From Hirundichthys speculiger (lineage: Eukaryota > Chordata > Actinopteri > Beloniformes > Exocoetidae): a DNA stretch of 64,000 nucleotides. The stretch is from assembly GCA_018398805.1 (NCBI GenBank), contig JAGFBZ010002028.1:248001-312000 (forward strand), given 5' to 3'. The position numbers and the translations under genes were made by a program. Below the pieces are notes generated by a model. The model was not told the DNA's origin. It made no database searches and worked only from the letters and a program-made list of their open reading frames with translations. Numbering within the stretch: the first letter of the stretch is position 1; the number at the start of each line of letters is the position of its first letter. Below, piece by piece: positions 23,901 to 38,100 of the stretch.

Positions 23901-26162
23901 TGAAGGCCACGTGAGTCCTGCTCTGATTCAAAATCACCCTGGATGAGTCATTCTGTCTCAGTGGAGCAATTCGAGGATGTTGCACTTGACCGCGAAGAGC
24001 GTGTGTGGGCGCGTGTTTGTTTCTTCCTCAGGAGACAGATTTGGATAGTTCTGCAAATCTAGACTCCAGAGTTCCAGAGTGTTGTAGAGGTGGCATGCCA
24101 AGCAGCTTCACATTCAACTTTTTTTTTTTTAACTTTAAATAAGTAAGAACAAGACCTCTCGAGGGTCTACCCCTGGCTTTCGCTCAAAATGAGCTGAGAT
24201 AGGCTCCAGCTGACCCTGTTACCCTAATTAGGAATAAACAGGGATAATGGATGGATAAACAAGAACATGAGAAGATCCGAAAGTGGTTTCACCTGGTGGA
24301 TGAGACCGCGATGATCGCCCGGGGGTTCACCAAGTCCGTGTCGAACAGCGTCCGCCTCCCGCTGCCGTCCAAGTTGGCGCTTTCAATCACGTCGGGCGCC
24401 GAGTCCACCCAGAACATCAGCCGCCGCTGGACGTCCAGCGCTAAACCCTCTGGACTGACGAGATCTACAGCAGGGACGCCACTGAGCTCTTTATAAAGCT
24501 TTAAATACGGGTCGTAACAGAAACAAATGAAGAACGGGCCTGAACTTCTTACTTGCGTTGACGAGTATCTCGGGCTCCGCTCCGGATTCTCATCGAAGCT
24601 CTGTTGATGGTTCTTGCAGACAAATCCGTCCAGTAGACTTGATTTTCTTTGCAGTCAAAGGCCAGTCCAACAACGATGGAACCCTGGAAGCACAAAAAGC
24701 CTTTACAGCACCACAGGCTTTCAGAAACAACTGCTGGTACTGGCTTTAACCTGCAACGTTTGGACCCAAGCCCACATTTTGAGGGCAGTTGTTGGCAGCA
24801 GCACCTCCAGAGTACACAGGATGTATGGAAGTATGACAGCTGTAGAGCTACAGTAACTAGAGCCCAGCTCATTACCTCTCTTCCACTTGACTTGAATTTC
24901 CCTGGAATGTGCTCTGAATTTCTAGGGGCACATCAAACATTCACAAACGCTGATTTTAAAACAATAAAAGTTGTTCTTACGTATCTGCTTCCAATGCACT
25001 TCCATGCAGAAGCAAATTTTCATTCTGCTCTTTGGAATCAAGGGTACCAGACGCTCTGTTTGTTTCAAATATCTAATCCAAAAGGTTCGAGTCAGACTGG
25101 TTGATACCTTGAAGTGCTGAGGTGTTTCTTTGGCAACCACGATGTAAAGAGGCGGTCTCCACCAGGAACAACCAGGAACTACTGCTGCTTGATTCTTTGT
25201 CCATTCTCTACCAGCCTCCATGCAGACACGACTTAACAACTTGCGGTCCCAGTGATCCTGTCCTTAGCCCCTGATGTCACCAGTTCTTGCATGCAGCCCA
25301 GCAGAGTTTGAGGCCAGAGGAGGAACAGTTTTCCTGGCTCTCAACTACTCATTTCTTCACAACTGACTGCTGAAGACAAATAACTGCTTCTAAGTTGGGA
25401 ACTGGCTCTGAATCAGCACTGAAACTGCTCTGGTCGAAAAGGCTCACCAAAGCCTTTCTTTTAGTTATGCTGTTGGGAGGCCTAGACTGGTGGGGGACCT
25501 CCCATAATGCACTGGGCATCTCCTCACATTTCCTTTTAGTGCATGTATATTCTATTATCACCGCAATGAATGTTGGGTTTCTCTGGTTTGGGTTTTTTTT
25601 TTAATGAACCTGGTTCTGCTGGAGGTCCCTTATGTTAAAAGGGAAATGTTCTTTGTGCATCTTCAGGACCCAATAAAGAATCCAAATAAAGAGTTGGTGC
25701 ACTTTGTTGGCTTCCCTAACTGGACTCTTTTTATGAATTGGCATTGTATTCATTATTCATTATAATGAATAGCATTATAATGAATTGGACTCACCTGAGA
25801 CACTTAAAAAAAAAAAAAGATTATAAAACACTATATTTGGAATATAACTGGATCGTTACTGGACTGTATTAAACTTCTTTACTTAGCTATATAAAAACTA
25901 AATGAAATTATCTGTCTTATTCGGGGACAAAGGACATCCAAGACAGTTGCCTGGATGTGTAACGGCGTATGTGCGCATGCGTCTCTTACATGTAGAGTCA
26001 GCAGGGTTTTGGACCGGGCCGCATCCAGTCTGGTCCCGTTCAGAGGCAGCGCTCCTATCTTCTGTCCCTGAGCGTACAGCAGCGTGACGTCAGTGCTTGG
26101 CGGAGGGGTCACGTCTGGGCGAGGCAAGGGACGCACGGTGGGCGGGGCCACTGATGAGATGC
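20922..26162 (-). CDS. NID2: NID2 exons: Pro-rich linker and YWTD propeller
   Basis: Six exons: 25990-26162, 24553-24683, 24293-24464, 22509-22666, 21140-21263 and 20922-21039. Order: [16 protein letters not shown] linker, [112 protein letters not shown]. These are the repeats of the six-bladed LDL-receptor-type propeller that in nidogens binds the laminin gamma-1 chain with high affinity. Exon 24553-24683 has one extra base near 24,590 (RAS.. to GAEPEILVN). The chosen stop TGA 20922-20924 ends the protein at HPLSTR, near the human end (CPTGRK). Confidence 0.95.
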
Positions 26163-29100
26163 CTGGAGCGGGATTGGATGGATTAAAGCCAGTAAAACCA
26201 ATATGGTGCAGTACATGTATGTTTAATCTCTAGAGCTCGACAGATATGGGATTTTTAAGAGTGATACTAATATTTGATTAAGTAAAAATCCACTTTTCTG
26301 ATAGATCGGCAGATACATTGCTTTCATCCAGAAACACAAAACATAAACAGAGTAGCTTAACATTTCTTTCAGAGCGCCCTCTGGCTGAGGACTACGTAAT
26401 GGCAACACTTGCAACATACAGTCATGGAAAAAATTATTAGACCACCATTTTTTCTTCACTTTCTTGTTCATTTTAATACCTGGTACCACTAAACGTCATC
26501 ATGTGACTAAAACAGACAGAAAAGAAAACACTGAATGCATAAAAGCAGTGTTTTTGGCAGTACAACGCCATAGCTATTGATGTAAAAACTTAAGTGGTTT
26601 AGGTTATAATCAAGAAAACCATGGAAAATGGTAAGATATCAGCTCTTAAATAAAACTCTTATGAGCAATCTTTGTGGTTATGGTTATGTTTGTCCAAACA
26701 AATGTACCTTTAGTTGTACCAGGCATTAAAATGAACAAGAAACTGAAGAAAACAAGGGTGATCTAATAATTTTTTCCATGACTGTAGATATAGGATGTTT
26801 TATTTTTTTTTCCATCTCAACATTTTTATAAATATCATGCAATTTTGACCTCTATTTAAACTGATCAGTTGGAGGACTGGTGGGACAGGGCTGACCCGAT
26901 ATGAGGATAAATGCATGGCTGGGCTGATCGACTTAGAGGACCAGTCTGCAAATGCAATCAATGCTTGAGTAAGCAAAAAGCCCGTTTTGAAAAAAAAAAA
27001 CCAAAAAAAAAAACAAACAAAGGAAATAAACTCTCTGAAAGCTCCAGGTGTGACTGCTCTTACAAAGCTTTTATTTATTCCTAAATAAAACATGCAACTG
27101 GGTAAACTGGGTTAATGACAGACTAAAGGTAGTGATCACAGGTTGCTCACATGCAGGTTTGACAACATCGTGGGATCGAGTGCCAGGAACCTCTCGTCCG
27201 TCCTGGTCTACACACCAACAGTAAGTGGTCTCGCCGTAACACTGGACGGGACTGGGATTACACAAGAACATCAGTGGAGAACATTTTAAACTCAGAAGTC
27301 TGTCATTAAAATGACTTGAGCTACCACACATTAACATGCACACCCAGGTTTGGGACGTACCTGAACTGTCCATCTGGTTCGCACTGAGGCAAATACTGCT
27401 GTGGTCCTGGTTTTCCTCCATAGTGCTCTATCAAATTGTCCCTCCATCGCTCACATACGGATTCAGGGCGACCATTCGGAGTCACAGAATCTAGGGGGGG
27501 AAGCACAAAAGCGTTCTTAAAATTCAAATTCTGTTGACATTTTTATTCATTGAAGTGTTTTGTCTTCCCTACTGAGTTTATATTCCACTGAAAGGTGAAG
27601 TGCCTTATTAATAGCTTGTGAATGTCTGTGTTTAAAGAGCCACACACACGCACACATCTTACTCCAGTCAAAACTGTTTACCTTGTTAAAATCCTTTTAA
27701 TAACTCACTTTATAGACTTTATAAATGAACCTGAAACCACTTAAGGCTTCTGTTGATGTTTATACTAGTCTTCCTCTCCCTGCACAAGTTTCTTATGTCA
27801 GAGCCACTCCACGTTGAAGAGGATCAGGATGTGAAACGAGAGCAGCTCTCTCAGCCAGTGATGAGAGGGTTACAAAGACAGACGGACAAATAAAACAATT
27901 TAAGCGCTTCAGCTTTTCCAGGACTTCTTACTGCAGCCACAGTTGGCCCGCTGCAAGCCTTATGACTCATTTGGTTTTTTACTTCTAGTTACTGTTCAAC
28001 CACAGGACCTGCTGAATTTAGTGGTCTGGAGGGAAAAAAAAAAAAAAAAAGAAGCTAACTGATGAGATTCCAGTCCTTGGACTCACTTACTGTGTTGGCA
28101 GTGAGTTTTATAGCTTATGTGGGTTCACATAAATACAGACGGGCTTTAAGCAGAGTTTAATGTGGCTGTCACAAGAACAACACAATTTATTACAAGTACA
28201 ATTCTAGAATAAAACTAAAGTCAGCAAACTTTGGGGTTGCACTCAAAGGCGGGAGAGACGAGTCCCAAAATAAACCCAGAACCCCCCATCATGAACTATT
28301 ACTAAGAAATTCCCACAAACAACTACACTGCAGTGGCAGGAAGTAAAAGTAAATTAGATAATGAAAAAGAAGAACCACTGGCATCACGTTACAAAAAGAC
28401 CAACTATATATATAAAAAAAGGTCTATAAATGTATACATGGCATTTACTACATGGCAAAGTGTGCGTACGTGGGTGTTCCTGTGCAGGATCTGCAGGGAG
28501 GGAGTCACGCTGTGTTGCTACTCCGATGTGGGAGCTCATGACAGTCAGCAGCTCATCTTGCCACAAAGTGACCACTTCAGATGTCAGGAAGGACATAAAT
28601 GGAATTTATGGAACAGTGAATTTATAGAGCGGCCTTTCCGTTTGTTCAGGTGTGTGTGAGAAGGAAAAGGAGGGGCGCAGGTGACTCACGTGAGAGGGAG
28701 AAAATGTACCGCTCTGGGCTCCAGAGCGGAGCATTTCACCAGGACGTTTGAAACTTCAAGGTAAAAAAATAAACTCTTCTCCCCTTCAGAGCACATATTT
28801 TGGTGTCCAACGTGCAAACATTTAGCGGTTCAGATTTGCAGGGGGTACTGTCCCGCTACCCGCAAATTGCGGTAATAGGAACCTCCGCTAAACGCTAATG
28901 CAATCTTCCGCTCGCTAAAGCTGCTACCCGTTATGCCGACTCGCTTACTCACTTTGTGTAGCAATGGGGGTGTCTTTTGCCCTTTCTGCAAACTCGGTAT
29001 CTTGCAATCGCGGGTTTAGGATTGCTGGTAGCGGGTGGTCTGACAACCCGCTACCCGCGATCCGCATGTCGGCGCTTACAAGAGCGCATCCAAATGGCAT

Positions 29101-32100
29101 CAATGTGCGTCCACCTGGTCACATGTGGATGTGACACAAACGGCTCTACCTCTCCAATTAACTCTTGTATAAAAAGCATGCTTTGGCCTCAGTTGAAACT
29201 CCTGAGAAAATAGGCAGAGATCGTCTTGAAACGGCTTGCTATCGCCAGTTAAACCATAGACGACCAGAGTGTGTTTACTGGGAGCGCACCAACTATCTGG
29301 GACTTTCAGGTCACCGATAGGAATTGTCTGTAAATTTTTTTTTGTGTATATATAATTGCAGAGGAGGAGGAGGAAGGAAGAGGAGGAAGCTCTACAGCAG
29401 AGTCCCAGATGAAGCTGCACATGAGAGCTGCTCCGATCTGGATGAAAAAAGACGCTCCATAGCGGTTTGCAGGTAGCGCAACCTGCTTTTAAAGACAAAG
29501 GCTACTGACACACTGATTGATTTAACAGGTGGAACACCGTAACCACTCCTATGCATAATGTAGCGGGTAGTGCAGGTGGGATAGCGGGTTTAGCAAGGTG
29601 GAAGATTGCGTTCTTTGCGGGGGAACGGCCCTCCCGCTACCCGCTATCCCTCAATGGTGGCTGTAGGAGATCTGGCGGCCCTAATTCTTTAAATCAAAGA
29701 GGAAAAGAATTAGGATGGCTGGCCAGTGTAGGAAATTATATTAACTCCTCAGAGTAAAGGCCATAATATACCATCTTTAAAGGGTCTACAGTTCAGAACG
29801 AACCATCTGAACACATGAATGTGAAGCCTCACCTGTATTCTCACGTGGTCTGTCACAGTTTACGGGTGCGGCGCCAGGTGGAGTCCTGGTTCCTGCTCTC
29901 TCCTGGCCACTGCTGTCAACACACCAACAATGTCCAGTGGAGCCATGGCACTGCAGTAAATGACAATGACAAAAAAAAATAAAAATTAAGGAGAGGATTG
30001 GGGAAAGGAGACAGTAACAAAAGGGGACTGAAGTATGCAGAAAAATGAAACGTTAGTTTCACCTGCTGAGGTAGGTACTGGCCTTCTGCATCACACTGAG
30101 GTGCAAACACTCCTGCTATTGGATAGCGCTCTGGGCTGGCAGGCCTGCACGCTGTCTCTGTGCTGCTCACACTGAGTCTTAGGACGATCTAGTTTAGAAA
30201 AATGTTTGGAAACACAAGACTTAGATACTAAGTTTCAGTCTTTGTCATCAGTTTTTCTCTGCTGAAACTCAATTTGACCACAGACGACAAAGTCTCCCCA
30301 CCTTGCCCTTAAGTCCTGTTTTATAATCTTTGCAGATAAACACTCAACTGTCTCTCCCTAACTCTGACACAGTTTATAGTTGAGTCTGTGCAGAGTTGAG
30401 AGAAAATCCCACACTTTAAATATTTTTAACTACAGCCTGGGTTCTCCAAACATTCCCATCACCACCACCGCCGACAGCAGTTCCTTTGTGTTCCCGGGAA
30501 CGACCATCTGTTCTTATCTCTTTCCTCTCTGAGCTGACAAAAACAGCATTTTAAAGCCACTATAACACATTGATATATCTAAGACAAAGTTCCAAATAGT
30601 CTCACCGGGTTGGTCACAGTCTTTAGATTGTGTACCAGGTGGAGTTCTGGTTCCGGGTCTTTCCTGTCCATTCTTGTCAACGCACCAACAATGTCCAATT
30701 GAACCATGGCACTAAAATAAAAAAGAAGAGGTTTTGGGATGACATGCATCTACGGCTCTCGTCATGATACTGCAAAATGACACGACAAAAGAGCTGAATT
30801 GATATTCGTCTCCGACCTGTTGCGGCGTGTACTGTCCATCAGCATCGCACTGGGGCACAAAAACTCCCTCCCTGGGATAGCCCTCTGAACCGGTGATCTG
30901 TGCTCTTTCTCTGTGTCCGTTCACAGGGAGTTTTGGGACGCTCGGGTTCACCTGCAAAACATTTACAGGTTGTAAAGTCTTAAAAGCTCGGCAGTGTGCC
31001 ACTTCCGAAAACCATGTAGTCTGAGGCCGCCTTAACTTGTTTCTCTCATCTCAGTCACAACATCCAGAAAGTTGTAGAAACTTGGGCATTTATTTAGAAA
31101 CAAACTGAACTGATATGACGGCCAGGATAGTAACAAAACAACAGTTCACCTGCTCTGTCACAGTCTGCAGATGGAGTACCAGGTGGAGTCCTGGTTCCTG
31201 GTCTTTCTTGTCCCCGACTGTCCACACACCAGCAGTATCCAGTAGAGCCATGACACTGGAACAGCAATGAAAGCTTAATATAGGTCTTTTTGAAATAATA
31301 ACATCTTATATTAAAGCACAGTGAAAACAAATTTTCAGAGATACTAACCTGCTGTGAGACATACTGTCCATGTTCATCACACTGTGGTACATAGGCTCCA
31401 ACTAGAGGAAGTCCATCTGGACTGCTGGTGTGTACACGGTCTCTGTGGTGCTTCACAGTGAGTCTTAGGACGCTGAGGTTCACCTGGATAAGAATGGGAC
31501 ACACTTACACCGTTCATTAGGAAATACAAGCTTTACTAGGAGGACAGAGGTGAGTCATGATGTTCTCCCACAGACATCCTGTTACTAAAAACATTAACAA
31601 CATAAAAACATGGACAAATTGATTTACATGCCTTTTGTACTCACCTGATCATTCACCTTTCAGATGAGACACAATGCCTGATTCGTATATATTGTATGTT
31701 ATGTCAAGTTTTTTTTACTCTCACCTGCTCTGTCACAGTCTACAGATGGAGTACCAGGTGGAGTCCTGGTTCCTGGTCTTTCTTGTCCCCTACTGTCCAC
31801 ACACCAGCAGTATCCAGTAGAGCCATGACACTATATAACAGTAATACGTTATCATTTAGGAGTAACGACTGTAACTATGAAGTCCATTAATTCAAGTGAA
31901 ATGAAGGTATGTAGTAAAATACTTTGAAAAAGGTCCCCAGAGACACGAACCTGCTGTGAGAGATACTGTCCATGTTCATCACACTGAGGTACATAGGCTC
32001 CAAGTAGAGGAAGTCCATCTGGACTGTTGGTCTGTACACGGTCTCTGTGGTGCTCACAGTGAGTCTTAGGACGCTGAGGTTCATCTTGGTGGGAATGGGA

Positions 32101-35100
32101 CACATTTACAAAGTTAGCCAGTAAAAATAAGCCCCTTTCAAAGAGCAGTTGCATCATATTAGTTCAAATAAGACATTGTCTGTCAGCTGCTGCTATTCCC
32201 TTTTTGTAATTTACACCAACAAGTCAAAGGCAGCACATTGCTGCATCAGTGCATGTTTACAGGCTGGATTTGCAGAAAATGACTTGTAGCTTTATTGGTA
32301 AAAATGAATGATGCATTTTTAGATGAGACAAAATGCCTAGATTCATATATACATTGTATGTTTTGTCAAGTTTTTAGTCTCACCTGCTCTGTCACAGTCT
32401 ACAGATGGAGTACCAGGTGGAGTCCTGGTTCCTGGTCTTTCTTGTCCCCTACTGTCCACACACCAGCAGTATCCGGTAGAGCCATGACACTAGAACAGTA
32501 ATATGTTATCATTTAGGAGTAAAGACTGTAACTTTAAAGTCCATTAATTCAAGTGAAATGAAGGTATGTGGTAAAACTTTTGGAAAAAGGAGACACAAGA
32601 GACACGAACCTGCTGTGAAAGATACTGTCCATTTTCATCACACTGTGGTACATAGGCTCCAACTGCAGGAAGTCCATCTGGACTGCTGGTGTGTACACGG
32701 TCTCTGTGGTGCTCACAGTGAGTCTTCGGACGCTGAGGTTCATCTTGGTGGGAATGGGACACATTTGCACAGTTATTTAGAAAACAAGCCCTTTTCACAA
32801 AGTGGCTGAGCCACATCAATGCAAAAAAGACACACTTTTTAAGCCATTGCTGTACCCCTTAGGTGGTTCATACAAATGGAGCACAGGGTCACATAGGGTC
32901 CTATTTATACACAGCATGAGCAATGGCACAAGCATCTTTGGTAAGAGTGGTGTGGTCCGCCATGCTAGCTTGCCCTTACACACCGCTGTTGATTCAGCTC
33001 TGTGACCATTTCGTTGGCCATCTAAGTGGCATATTAGTGTCACATCAACTGTGACCCCAATCAGTGACTGAACTTCTGCACAGGACACCGATGTCCAACA
33101 AATGTACACCTGTCCTGCCTTGAATAAGCTGTGCTAAAGGTCTTTGAGCTTTAACATTAAAGACTCATGATACTCTCACAAGACTGATGAAATTCCTTAG
33201 ATTCATTATGACTTTACTCATCTGCTGCTTCCTTTCAGATGATACTCATTGCTTGAATTCAGATATACTGTATACTACATGTTCTGTCAAGTTTTTAGTC
33301 CCACCTGCTCTGTCACAGTCTACAGATGGAGTACCAGGTGGAGTCCTGGTTCCTGGTCTTTCTTGTCCACTACCGTCCACACACCAGCAGTATCCAGTAG
33401 AGCCATGACACTGGAACAGTAATTAAAGTTCATATAGGTCTTTTTGAAAGAATAACATTATATTAAACAGTGAAAACAAATTTTCAGAGACACTAACCTG
33501 CTGTGAGACATACTGTCCATGTTCATCACACTGTGGTACATAGGCTCCAAGGAGAGGAAGTCCATCTGGACTGCTGGTCTGTACACGGTCTCTGTGGTGC
33601 TCACAGTGAGTCTTAGGACGCTGAGGTTCACCTGGATAATAATGAGACAGATTTACACAATTTATTAGGAAACAAAACCTTTATTAGCAGGACAGAGGTG
33701 AGTCATGTTGTCCTCTCACAGACATCCTGCTACTCCTAACATTAGGGATATGAAGACATGGACAAATTGCTTCACATGGCTGAGGTTCTTATGTATCCAC
33801 ATATTGTACCCTGTTCATCTTGTGTTTTTCCATTCAGATAAGACTCAATGCTTAGATTCATATCCACTCACCAGCCACTTTATCAGGTTCACCTGTTCAA
33901 TTGCTTGTTTATACAAATAGATAATCAGCCAATCACACAGCAGCAACTCACTGCAATTAGGCATGAAGACATGGTCAACATGACCTGCTCAAGGTTGGAC
34001 TGTGCATCAGAATGGCAAAGAAACGGGAAGAAACTTAAGGGCTCCTACATATGGCACGAATTTGGGCTGTCGCACACGAAAGATCAGCGTCGTGAGAGAA
34101 TCGTGGGGATATGTTTGGTCTTCGTTCTAAATCAGTTGTCCTACGTCCTATAATATGAGCGGTAACCAGCTGTCACACTGGTCTTGCGACCAAAGACTAC
34201 CTGATATACACATCTGACAGTGTCAGAAATCCTATGACTGTCTACTTACGAGCAAATTAAAATGCAACTTGAAATGCCGTATTAATTACTACGACCCGGC
34301 ACCATTTCAAAGAAAAATGAGAAAAATATAAGAATCCAAAGTTGGCCTTTTCTCCCTAACCACGACCACAAACACGTTCTTCTCCTCTGCTGCTATTTTT
34401 CAAAGCATTTTGGTACATATAAACACTACAACAGAGCAGTTTGTTTTCGTGTGTTGTTTGTTTACCATCAGCGGACACTGATTACGAAATTCTAAATCTG
34501 CCCACATCAGTCACAGCCTACAATTCAAAAGGGCTCATCAACGTACAGTCTGTGCATACCATTCTAGACATCTTAATAAAGATTAAGCAATGCAAATCGT
34601 ACAATGTGAGATGTTATAATCTTATACCACAGCAGAAATTGTGCAGTGTATAGAAGCCTGAAGTGACTCTGAATGAGGCATAGCTGTTGGCAGACCGACT
34701 GGTCTGAGTACTTCCAGCAAGATAATGCACCATGTCACATAGCTCAAACCATCTCAAACTGAGTCTTTGAACACAACAATGAGTTCACTGTACTCAAGTG
34801 GCCTCTACCGTCACCAGATCTCAATCCAATAGAGCATTTTTGGGATGTGGTAAAAAGGGAGATTCCCTTCATGGACATGCAGACAATAAATCTGCAGCAA
34901 CTGCATGATGCTGTCAGGTCATTGAGGACAAAAATCTCTGAGGAATGTTTCCAACAACTTGTTGAATCTATGCCACCAAGAATGAAGGCAGTTCTAAAGG
35001 AAAAAGGGGATCCAACCAGGTACTAGCAAGGTGCACATAAGAAAGAACCTGTTGAGTGTATGCATTGTATGTTCTGAAGAGTTTGGACCCTCACCTGCTC

Positions 35101-38100
35101 TGTCACAGTCTACAGATGGAGTACCAGGTGGAGTCCTGGTTCCTGGTCTTTCTTGTCCCCTACTGTCCACACACCAGCAGTATCCAGTAGAGCCATGACA
35201 CTGAAACAGTAATACATTATCATGTAGGAGCAAAGATTCTGACTATAAAGTCCATTAATTCAAGTGAAAATGAAGGTATGTAGTAAAATTATTTGAAAAA
35301 GGTCCCCAGAGACACGAACCTGCTGTGAGACATACTGTCCATGTTCATCACACTGAGGTACATAGGCTCCAACTAGAGGAAGTCCATCTGGACTGCTGGT
35401 CTGTACACGATCTCTGTGGTGCTCACAGTGAGTCTTTGGGCGCTGAGGTTCATCTTGGTGAGAATGGGACACATTTATAAAGTTAACTAGGAAAAATAAG
35501 CTCCTTTCAAAGACCAGTTGCGTCATATTAGTTCAAATAAGTCATCGTCTGTCAGCTGCTGCTATTCCCTTTTTGTAATTTACACCAACTAACTTGTAGC
35601 TTTATTGGTAAAAATGAATGAAGCACTTTTAGATGAGACACAATGCTGAGATTCATATATACATCGTATGTTCTGTCAAGTTATTTTAGTCTCACCTGCT
35701 CTGTCACAGTCTACAGATGGAGTACCAGGTGGAGTCCTGGTTCCTGGTCTTTCTTGTCCCAGACTGTCCACACACCAGCAGTATCCAATAGAGCCATGAC
35801 ACTAGAACAGTAATACGTTATCATGTAGGAGTAACGACTGTAACTTTAAAGTCCATCAATTCAAGTGAAATGAAGGTATGTAGTAAAACTTTTGAAAAAA
35901 GGTCCCCAGAGGTACGAACCTGCTGTAAGAGATACTGTCCATTTTCATCACACTGTGGTACATAGACTCCAACTGCAGGAAGTCCATCTGGACTGCTGGT
36001 CTGTACTCGGTCTCTGTGGTGCTCACAGTGAGTCTTAGGACGCTGAGGTTCTTCTGGGTAAGAATCAGACACACGTTATTTGGTAATATAAGATGTACTA
36101 GCAGGACAGAGGTGAGTCATGATGTTCTCTCACAGACATCCCATCACTCCAAACACTAGGAATATAAAGACATGGAACAAATTACTTTACATGCCTTATG
36201 TACAATCAGTATCCGAGTTACGACTTAGATCGGTTCCGACAAACCAGTCGTAAGTCAGATTGGTCGTAAATCGGAGCATATACAAAATGAATATAAAACT
36301 GTAATGTTTAATTCATTGGCTGCCAGCCAGCTGCAGAGCATGTTTACTGATCTTCCAAAGCCCACAGAATATTGTTTTTTATGACTATGTGAAGTTATTT
36401 TAGTCTCACCTGCTCTGTCACAGTCTGCAGATGGAGTACCAGGTGGAGTCCTGGTTCCTGGTCTTTCTTGTCCCCGACTGTCCACACACCAGCAGTATCC
36501 AGTAGAGCCATGACACTAACAGTAGTAAATGATCATGTATATTCAATATAGAGGTATATTCAATGTCATTTTGTATTATTACCATCTTATATTAAAGCAC
36601 AGCCACAGACACTAACCTGCTGTGAGACATACTGTCCATGTTCATCACACTGAGGTACATAGGCTCCAACTAGAGGAAGTCCATCTGGACTGCTGGTCTG
36701 TACACGGTCTCTGTGGTGCTCACAGTGAGTCTTAGGACGCTGAGGTTCACCTGGGTAAGAATCAGACACATGTGTTTTGGTAATATAAGATGGACTAGCA
36801 GGACAGGGGTGAGTCATGATGTTCTCTTACAGATGTTCGGTTACTCCAAACATTAGCAATATAAAGAAATGGACAAATTGCTTTACATGCCTTATGTACT
36901 CAGCTGATCACCACCTTTCAGATAGGACACAATGCCAAGATTTATAAATAAATATATCTATTTTATACTGTATGTTCTGACAAGCTTGGACCCTCACCTG
37001 CTCTGTCACAGTCTACAGATGGAGTACCAGGTGGAGTCCTGGTTCCTGGTCTTTCTTGTCCCCGACTGTCCACACACCAGCAGTATCCAGTAGAGCCATG
37101 ACACTGGAATAGTGATACATTATCATTTAGGGGTAACAATTGTAACTATAAAGTCATTTAATTCAAGTGAAATGAAGGTATGTAGTAAATGTTTTTTGAA
37201 AAGGGTCCCCAGAGACACGAACCTGCTGTGAGAGATACTGTCCATTTTCATCACACTGTGGTACATAGGCTCCAACAACAGGAAGTCCATCTGGACTGCT
37301 GGTCTGTACACGGTCTCTGTGGTGCTCACAGTGAGTCTTAGGACGCTGAGGTTCATCTTGGTGAGAATGGGACACGTTTACAGATGATTACTATACACAT
37401 ATATCTATTGTATACTGCATGTTCTGTCAAACTTGGACCCTCACCTGATCTGTCACAGTCTACAGATGGAGTACCAGGTGGAGTCCTGGTTCCTGGCCTT
37501 TCTTGTCCCCTACTGTCCACACACCAGCAGTATCCAGTAGAGCCATGACACTAACACAGTAATGAAAAATCATGTAGGTCTTTTTGAAATAATAACATCT
37601 TTTTTATTTTATTTTATTATATTAAACAGTGAAAACAAATCTCCACCGACACTAACCTGCTGTGAGAGATACTGTCCATGTTCATCACACTGGGGTACAT
37701 AGGCTCCAAGAAGAGGAAGTCCATCTGGACTGCTGGTCTGTACACGGTCTCTGTGGTGCTCACAGTGAGTCTTAGGACGCTGAGGTTCACCTGGATAAGA
37801 ACGGGATACACTTACACAGTTTATAAGGAAAAAAAACTTTATTAGCAGGACAGAGGTGAGTCATGTTGTCCTCTCCACAGACATCCTGGTAGTCCTCACA
37901 TTAGGGATATGAAGACATGGACAAATTGCTTTTTACAAGTCTGAGGTTCTTATGTATCCACATATTGTACTCTGTTCAACTTGTGTTTTTTCTGTCAGAT
38001 AAGACTCATTGCTTAGATTCATATACATTCACCAGCCACTTTATCAGGTTCACCTGTTCAACTGCTGGTTCACGGAAATAACTAATTAGCCAATCACATG

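Noticed and set aside
24649..25104. 151-residue + strand open frame
   Set aside because: It is the antisense of a NID2 propeller exon at its start and intron sequence afterwards.
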